Below the pieces are notes generated by a model. It had not been told where the DNA came from and ran no database searches. It worked only from the letters and a program-made list of their open reading frames with translations. Of a stretch of 64,000 nt of DNA, positions 57,340 to 64,000 are shown in pieces. The first letter of the stretch is position 1, and every line of letters begins with the position of its first letter. Both the position numbers and the translations under genes were made by a program. Source of the DNA: Ilex aquifolium (taxonomy: Eukaryota > Streptophyta > Magnoliopsida > Aquifoliales > Aquifoliaceae). The stretch is from NCBI GenBank assembly GCA_951799425.1, contig OX637391.1, positions 8,256,551 through 8,320,550 of the forward strand, read 5' to 3'.

Positions 57340-60300
57340 TTAACAAAAATATCTTCTTAGATTAGACACATTCCAGGGCCGGATTACATCATTACCATCC
57401 ATATTCTGTAGCCTATACGCTCCGGTGCCCCCCACTGCAATCACCTTGTAGGGACCCTCCCAGTTAGGTCCGAGCTTGCCTTCGGTGGACTCCCGAGCAG
57501 CCCCTACTACCTTCCTGAGCACCAAGTCCCCTACCTTGAAATCTCTCATTCGGATCCTCTTGTGGTGCTGTCTCGACAGTTCCCCTTGGTACTTTGCCAA
57601 CTTAATGGACGCTAATTCTCTCATTTCTTCGGCCAAGTCAAGATCTTTGGCAATCATCTGGTCATTGTTCCCCAAATCAAACGCTTGACTCCTGATGGTC
57701 GGGAGCCCAACTTCGAGAGGGATGACAGCCTCCACGCCGTATGTCAAAGCGAACGGCGTTTCCCCCGTCGAAGTCCTCGGCGTAGTTCTGTAAGCCCATA
57801 GTACGTTGAGTAGTTCCTCGGTCCACTTTCCCTTCGCCTTTTCAAGCCTTTTCTTGATTTCAGCCAACACAGTCTTGTTAGAAACCTCTGCTTGCCCATT
57901 ACTTTGGGGGTACGCTGGTGTCGAATAATAATTACGTATTCCAAACCCCGAGCAAAACTCTCTGAAAGGGCCACTGTTGAATTGGGTGCCATTATCCGAG
58001 ATGATAGCTCTAGGGATCCCAAACCGAGTGATTATGTTCTGCCAAACAAATTTCTTAGTTTCGGCGTCTCGGATGCGGCTCAGGGGTTCGGCTTCGATCC
58101 ATTTAGTGAAGTAATCGGTAGCCACCAATAAAAATTTCTTGCCTAACGGGGCCTTCGGGAGTGGACCCACAATATCTATCCCCCATTGGGAGAACGGCCA
58201 AGGACTAGTCAGCAAGTTCAGATCCCCAGCCGGTTGCCGGATAATGGGAGCGAACTTCTGACATTTATCGCATTTTCGCACGTAGCTCTTCGCGTCTTTT
58301 TGCATATAGGGCCACCAATACCCCTGTGTCATTGCTCGGTGTGCCAGGGATCGGCCTCCTGTGTGACTTCCACACACGCCTTCATGGATTTCATAGAACA
58401 GGGGTTCCACCTTGTCCTCGGGGACACAAAGCAGATGGGGGCCGGAGAAAGATTTCTTGTACAACTGCCGATCAGCGGATATCCAGAACCTAGGGGCCTT
58501 GAGTCTGATTCTTCTGGCTTCTTTGGCATCCTCGGGGAGTACGCCCTCCGTTAGGTAGGTGACAATAGGTTCCATCCAGCCCGTAGCTGACTGCATCTGC
58601 ATTGGCAACATTTGCTGGGCACACGTCTCCTCTATGCTCGGTTTCTCTCGGTTCTCAACGATGATCCGCCGGGTTACTTCAGAGGCCAGTGCCGAGGCCA
58701 AGCAAGCCAAGGCGTCGGCGTGGGTGTTCTGGTCTCTTGAAATCTGGGAGATTTCTACCTTTTCAAATTTCCCTATCTTGGCTTTCGCCTTTTGGCAATA
58801 AGCTTTCATTCTGGTGTCTCGGACCTCAAAGTCACCGTTGACCTGATTCACCACCAGCTGGGAGTCACAGAAGGCCTGCAGGTGTCTGACCCCAACCGAG
58901 TAGGCAACATCTAGACCTGCCAGCAGTGCCTCATATTCGGCTTCGTTATTAGACGCTTTAAATCCCAATCTGATAGCTTGTTCTATTGTAAATCCTTCTG
59001 TACTGGCTAGTATTACCCCCACTCCTGCCCCCCTTGCGTTCGAGGAACCGTCGACATACAGGCTCCAGTCGGCGCTCAAAGTGGCAATCTCCGGCGGGGG
59101 CTCGGGCGCAGTGAACTCGGCGATGAAATCCGCAAGAACTTGCCCCTTAATCGAAGTACGGGGTTTGTACCTTATTTCGAATTCCCCAAGTTCCACGGCC
59201 CATTTGGCGACTCTCCCTGATAGGTCAGCTTTCAGAAGGATGGGTCTGAGAGGACGATCAGTTAACACCTCAATGGCGTGTGCCTGGAAATAGTGCCTGA
59301 GCTTCCTCGCCGAAACTACCAGGGCAAGGACTAATTTTTCCATTGGCAAATACCTCGTATCGGCGTCAAGCAAGGTTTTACTGACGAAATAGACAGGCCT
59401 CTGTGCCCCTTCATGCTCTCTTACCAGGGCTCCACTAACAGCCTCCTCCGAGACGGACAAGTAGAGGTACAGGGTTTCCCCTGCCCCCGGGACGGACAGG
59501 GTCGGAGGACGCCTTAGATATTCCTTAATTCCTTCCAGCGCACGGCTACATTCCTCGTCCCAGGCCCCCTTCGCTGCCCCCTTTAACTTGGTAAAAAATG
59601 ACTTACACCTATCAGAGGACTTGGAAATAAACCGGTTAAGGGCGGCGAGCATCCCAGTCAGCTTCTGGACGTCTTTGATAGTCCTGGGTGCCTGGACGTT
59701 TTGGACCGCCTGAATCTGCTCGGGGTTAGCTTCAATTCCCCGGTGGGTTACCAAGTATCCTAAAAACTTCCCCGAGCTTACTCCGAACGCGCACTTCGAC
59801 GCATTAAGCTTTAATCTCTACCGTCGGAGTATGGAGAAGGTGGTGCCCAAATCGGTAAGATGATCGGCACCCTCCTTACTCTTGACCAGCATGTCATCAA
59901 TGTACACTTCCATGGTGACACCGAGGAGGTGCTTGAACATCTTGTTCATCAACCGCTGGTAGGTAGCGCCGGCATTCTTTAAGCCGAAAGGCATTACTGT
60001 ATAGCAATAGATTCCTCGGGGCGTGATGAAAGCTGTTTTCTCTTGATCCGACTCGTCTAAGGCGATCTGATGATAGCCCGCTCGAGCGTCCATGAAGGTG
60101 ATGCGCTTGTGACCGGCAGTAGCATCCACCAATTGGTCGACTTTTGGGAGCGGATATCCATCCTTGGGGCATGCTTTATTCAAGTCGGTGAAATCTACGC
60201 AGACCCGCCACTTGCCTTCTTTCTTTTTGGCACACACCGTGTTGGACAGCCACTCGGAAAATTGGACCTCCCGAATGGTGCATGCCTCTAGCAATTTATC

Positions 60301-60591
60301 AACCTCTTCGTCCACGGCTTGTGCGTGATGCGGGGCCGTCCTGCGTGCTTTCTGCCTTACCGGCTTGAAGTTTGGATTAGCGTGAAGCCGATGGGTCATG
60401 ACCTCGGGGTTGATCCCTGTCATCTCGGCATGGGTCCAAGCGAAGACATCAGCATTTCGGCGCAGGAAAGAACTCATTTCCTCCCTCTCAACATCATTCA
60501 ATGAGGACCCCATCAAGAAGTAACTCTCCGCATCATCGGGATTCAACCAGACCTTAATAAGTGGCTCGGTGGAACGATCGGCGGGCTCCAC
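57340..60591 (-). mobile_element. pol region of the Tat element (RT, RNase H, second RNase H, integrase)
   Basis: The reverse transcriptase lies at about 60590-59800 (CVDFTDLNKACPKD, FMDARAGYHQIAL, VYIDDMLVKSK), gypsy RNase H at about 59700-59150, the additional RNase H at about 59080-58680 (YVDGSSNARGAGVGVIL, NNEAEYEALLAGL), the integrase zinc finger at about 58400-58260 (H, H, CDKC), and the integrase core at about 58200-57600 (GIDIVGPLP, ATDYFTKWIEA, IISDNGTQF). Fossil coding sequence, mostly well preserved. Confidence 0.9.
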
Positions 60592-60689
60592 TGCGGGCTC
60601 ATCTATCCCCAGCCGACCATACTGTGATTGCTATTTGGCAACCACCCCCTCGGGGTTTCAGTCTCTACCCCGGGAGCCGAGCCCTGTCT

Positions 60690-62948
60690 TCATGGCGGCA
60701 TAAAAGCAGTTCTTGGCCGCCAACGCGGGGTGGGGAACTTTATCTTCTGGTGGTAGCTGGAGTGGATCGCTCTCATAGCATGGAGCCATGTCCTTCCCAT
60801 TATGGCATTATAGGGGGAATCGGAATCTATTACCAAGAACTCTACCGGTATCGACACGATCGCCGCTTGAACCATCAAAGTGATTTTGCCGAGTGGAAGG
60901 GCGCTTGACCCGTTAAAGCCGACGAGGGGGGTTTGAACAGGCTTCAAATCCCTGCGGGTAAGACCCAACTTTTTGAAGAGGTCGTCATACATCACTTCGG
61001 ACGAGCTCCCAGAATCCACCAAGATCCTTTTTACATCAAATTTGTCGACTCGCAAGGTAATCACAAGTGCGTCATCATGCGGCAGGGCTACACCGCCTAA
61101 GTCGGCGTCAGAGAAACTGATGACTTCGAGATCCCGCCGGGTCTTCTTGGAGGGCTGCCTTGCCCACTCAGCCTCTTCAACCTGCAACGCCTGCGAGACC
61201 CTCTTTCGCTCCGCCCGGAGGACGTTATACGTTGGCCTCTCAATTGTGCAGGCATGTATAACGTTAATTACTGGAATGACCTCTGGGGGCGACCCTGCCC
61301 TTTCTTCAATCGCTCTCCAGCGGGGCCTTTGGTCAATGAATTCTTCAAGGTGCCCATCCCGGACCAACTGCTCGAGGAAGGATTTGTACACTTTGCAGTC
61401 TTCAGTCATATGGCCAAAGTCCCTATGATAGGAACATCTGGCCGTAGAATCTCTCGTAGCCGGGTCACCCAACATCTTTGGGGGCCATCTAAAATAAGGT
61501 TGATACATTATCTTCCTCAGCATCCTGTAAATCGGCTCCTTGAAGACCGTGTTTACCCCTTGGAAGGACAAGCGGTTTGGCGGCGAAGGAGGTGCACCCC
61601 GGCGAGGTGGCTGTTCTCTTTCCCTCTTCCTCGGCACAGCGGCTCTGTTCTCAGGAGCAGCGGTTTCTTCCTCGACTCGTGCATATTTATCTATGCGCGC
61701 CATTAGGTCATTCATATCTTCGGGAACCTTCTTAGTTAGGGACCGGTAGAGGCCGGTGTCTCGGGATAAACCCAGCCGAAAAGACGCCGCAGCCATTACT
61801 TCTGAGCATGCGTCCACCTCACTCACCTCCTCCCAGTATCGTACTGCATACTGCCGGAGGGATTCTCCGTTCTTTCGCCTAAGTGTCAGCAAGGCGCTAA
61901 TATCCTTCGGCCTCTTAGTGCTAGTAATGAACCGAGCCTTGAACAGATCGGCCATTTGCCTCCAAGACCCGATACTCTCCTGGGCCAAACCTTCATACCA
62001 CTTCATTGCGGTATCCCCCAAGCTCATGGGAAAAACTCGGCACAATACCCTTTGGTCGGTGTCATAGATTGACATTAGTTGCTTGTAATGTCGCAGGTGA
62101 CTCTCGGGGTCAGTCCTCCCATCATACGCCTTGAATCGGGGAACGGCGAACTTCTTCGGCATTTCGGTTTTCCTAATTGATCGCACAAACGGAGAAGAGA
62201 TCTGCTCCTCATCTCCCCTAGGTTTCGGTTCTCGGCTCCTGTTGCCAATACACCCTCGAGGGTATCTGGCCTCCTTTGGTCCCCTTGCGGTGGACTCCGC
62301 TTGGGACCCGGTAGACATGGCATCCCGAGGAATTCCACGGCGGAGATCCCACCATGAAAGGTTTGCCTCGCGATGATCTCCCCTAGACCCTTTGGCATTT
62401 GCACGTCTCTGCCGATCTCGCGGATCTCGTCTTTCAGTTGAACACCCGGGATGATTTCTCTCAAAGGCCTCCAGCCTAGTCCTCCCAGACTCTCCTCGGC
62501 TGGAACTCCGTCCCTCAAGATCTCGGGCCTGCCAGCTGGCATTCGCCGACTGTTCGAACTCTCTCAACCTACGCCTCACCTTGGCGTTGTCCCTTTCGAG
62601 TTCCCTCATGCGTTCGCCCATGCGTTCCTCCACCATCTCCACAATATCGCGGGCCGAGAGGATCTGCCCCCCTGGCCCTTGATCCACGAGGAATGTCCGT
62701 TGAGAAGAACGTTCAATCCCAGCTGATCGACGCGCTGGGCTTAGTTCTCCAACAGCCGGAAGGCGAGCTGCTTCCACATTTCTCGCGGGTAAACTCCCTA
62801 CCCCCTCACCTTGGGATCGTGTGTTCACCATGACGCAACCGCTACAAAAGAAAGGTTGTTTGTTCCCACAGACGGCGCCAAATTGCACGGGATAATTCCT
62901 GCAATCAATATGAGGTAGCGGCTGATCCGATGACAAATCCTGAAACAA
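60690..62948 (-). mobile_element. gag-protease region of the Tat element
   Basis: The gag block is at about 62150-61700 (FAVPRFKAYDGRTDPESHL, MKWYEGLAQESIGSW), followed by a single CSYHRDFGHMTEDC knuckle (about 61440) and an aspartic protease with DSGSSSEVMYDDLF (about 61020). The leader runs through the primer-binding site. Fossil coding sequence. Confidence 0.88.
62866..62883 (-). promoter_or_regulatory. Primer-binding site of the Tat element
   Basis: Immediately inside the 5' LTR the minus strand reads TTTGGCGCCGTCTGTGGGAA. The TGGCGCC start is the usual form in Tat/Athila-type gypsy elements and nearly matches the site in the pol-less element at 41880-41898. Confidence 0.75.
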
Positions 62949-63471
62949 TCAAGGTTAGGAAAAAGGGAGCCAGGCGCACGCCCGGCTTATCCCCTCCGAA
63001 GCTTAAGTCAGCAAGAGTGAGGGGATACTCGGCCGGGGGGGGATTAGCCCTCGGGGCTACGCCGAGTCCATCAGGCTATCAGGGTACTTGAGTGCCTATG
63101 AACGGCGTCTGAGGCCTACACCCGAGTACTCGGCGTTTAGGGGGCACTCGGCCCTATGTCTGAACTCGGCATCACAGTCATTAATGCATTTACTCATGAC
63201 TGTCAGTTTGGGTCTTCGAGGGTGCAGAGGCGCATTAAATGCTGTCTAAGTCACTCACGTCTTCATAAATGCTGGGTCACATCTCATTAATTGCTAGTGT
63301 CAGAGGTTCATTCTTGGCTCCATGGAACAGCGCTTCCTCGGCTCCTTCCCTCGTCATCGGCGCAAGCTTACTACTCGGCGTCGGTCCTTATACTCGGCTC
63401 CTTTACTCCGTAACGGCTTCATCTATACACGTGTCGCCTTGGGGCCTGCTGAGCCGTCTTGAGTCCCTCCA
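62884..63471 (-). repeat. 5' LTR of the Tat-lineage element
   Basis: 588 bp, nearly identical to its mate over the shared sequence, but shorter. Confidence 0.9.
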
Positions 63472-64000
63472 AGTTCAATGCTTATCGGCAACCCATCGTG
63501 GTTCACGTTTAGGGATGGCATAAATAAAGTTTGTTTCACTCATTTTTTAAAATAAATCTAAAAAATTGTTTAAGTTTAACTTATTTATAACTCGAACCAA
63601 GTTCGAGTAGTTCGACTATTTTACATATAAACGAGTCGAATTTTACGAGTTTGAGTCGAGTCTTTTAGAACACGAATCAAACATAAAAAATTATTCAAGT
63701 TCAGCTGGTTTGAAACACAAATCAAACTCGAGCCGAGTCCAAATAACTCGTCTCAATTAACACTCCTAAATGCTGGTCAGCCAAAACACATAACATCTTA
63801 ATGGGTTAGTGCATTGAGCCTGAAATGAGTCTTTTTTAAAGGTTCAAAACACTTTATTAAAGGAAACATGGACTTCCATCTTGGTAGAATATGCTTTGAA
63901 CATAATGATTTGGGGAAAATAATTGCATTGTTACTTTCTATTTTTAGAATTTCCAATAATTGATGTCTATTGTCCTAAATTACTGATATAATTTCTACAT
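63472..64000. repeat. Segmental duplication, unit 2 (right part)
   Basis: The block continues the match to unit 1 (GTTCAATGCTTATCGGCAAC, then the TCGAGTTC-rich repeat, then AACACTTTATTAAAGGAAAC). Similarity ends near 63945, where unit 1 has its LINE A tail. No gene is seen. Confidence 0.75.

Larger units (their letters stand above)
53050..63471 (-). mobile_element. Tat-lineage Ty3/gypsy LTR retrotransposon with antisense accessory gene
   Basis: A 10.4-kb element bounded by TG...CA LTRs and an AGTTC target duplication (53045-53049 and 63472-63476). The empty site survives at 48185-48189 in unit 1. Order on the minus strand: 5' LTR, TGGCGCCGTCTGTGGGAA primer site, gag, protease, reverse transcriptase, RNase H, a second RNase H, integrase, an 81-bp tandem array, an antisense ORF region, a G-rich purine tract and the 3' LTR. 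Two RNase H domains and the antisense ORF mark the Tat (Ogre/Retand/Grande-like) lineage. The LTRs differ at about ten of 580 aligned bases by eye, so it is probably under one or two million years old. The coding region is nearly complete, with about two breaks. Confidence 0.92.

Noticed and set aside
60973-62726. Several 80-150-codon plus-strand frames opposite gag
   Set aside because: They are shadows of the GC-rich gag-protease frame with no recognisable domain, unlike the antisense region at 54162-56373.

Overview
The window reads as nuclear DNA of a flowering plant, most likely a eudicot. Coding exons are short, split by AT-rich introns with GT-AG borders, and most of the DNA is transposon debris: LINEs with an RNase H tail, Tat-type Ty3/gypsy elements, CACTA, PIF/Harbinger and hAT relatives, tRNA-derived SINEs and fold-back elements. 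The host genes I can name are all plant families. I see no rRNA, tRNA gene, CRISPR array or prokaryotic operon.

The host content is small. At 83-200 (+) is one exon from the 3' end of the mitochondrial glycine dehydrogenase P-protein, whose final exon is not recognisable. The rest of the host content is a minus-strand cluster of four copies of one class 3 lipase gene (alpha/beta hydrolase, OBL1/fungal-lipase-like) with a five-exon plan. Copy A (22514-26783) and copy B (33673-44214) look intact, with identical exon 3 and exon 4 lengths (34 and 614 bp) and a Ser-Asp-His triad. Copies C (2730-4356) and D (about 7995-10304) are wrecks that keep exons 2-4 or parts of them. Copies A, C and D also share intron and upstream DNA, so they come from block duplications.

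Region by region: 1-1.7 kb glycine dehydrogenase tail and a CACTA terminus; 1.9-5.4 kb lipase relic C with a 183-bp MITE; 5.4-7.8 kb a LINE tail and a TIR element; 8-13.3 kb lipase relic D split by another LINE tail and followed by a fold-back element; 13.4-20.2 kb TIR elements, an LTR fragment, CACTA transposase debris and a TGG-rich tract; 22.5-27.7 kb lipase A; 27.7-33.6 kb CCA-rich tracts, a CACTA end and a SINE; 33.7-44.2 kb lipase B, whose 8.2-kb first intron holds a pol-less LTR element; 44.5-64 kb a tandem segmental duplication whose second copy was invaded by a 10.4-kb Tat-type LTR retrotransposon carrying an antisense accessory gene.

The two segmental copies act as mutual empty sites, so several insertions (Tourist-like MITE, CCA/GA-rich TIR element, Tat element) can be delimited closely without any database. 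Coordinates are read by eye and may be off by one or two bases.
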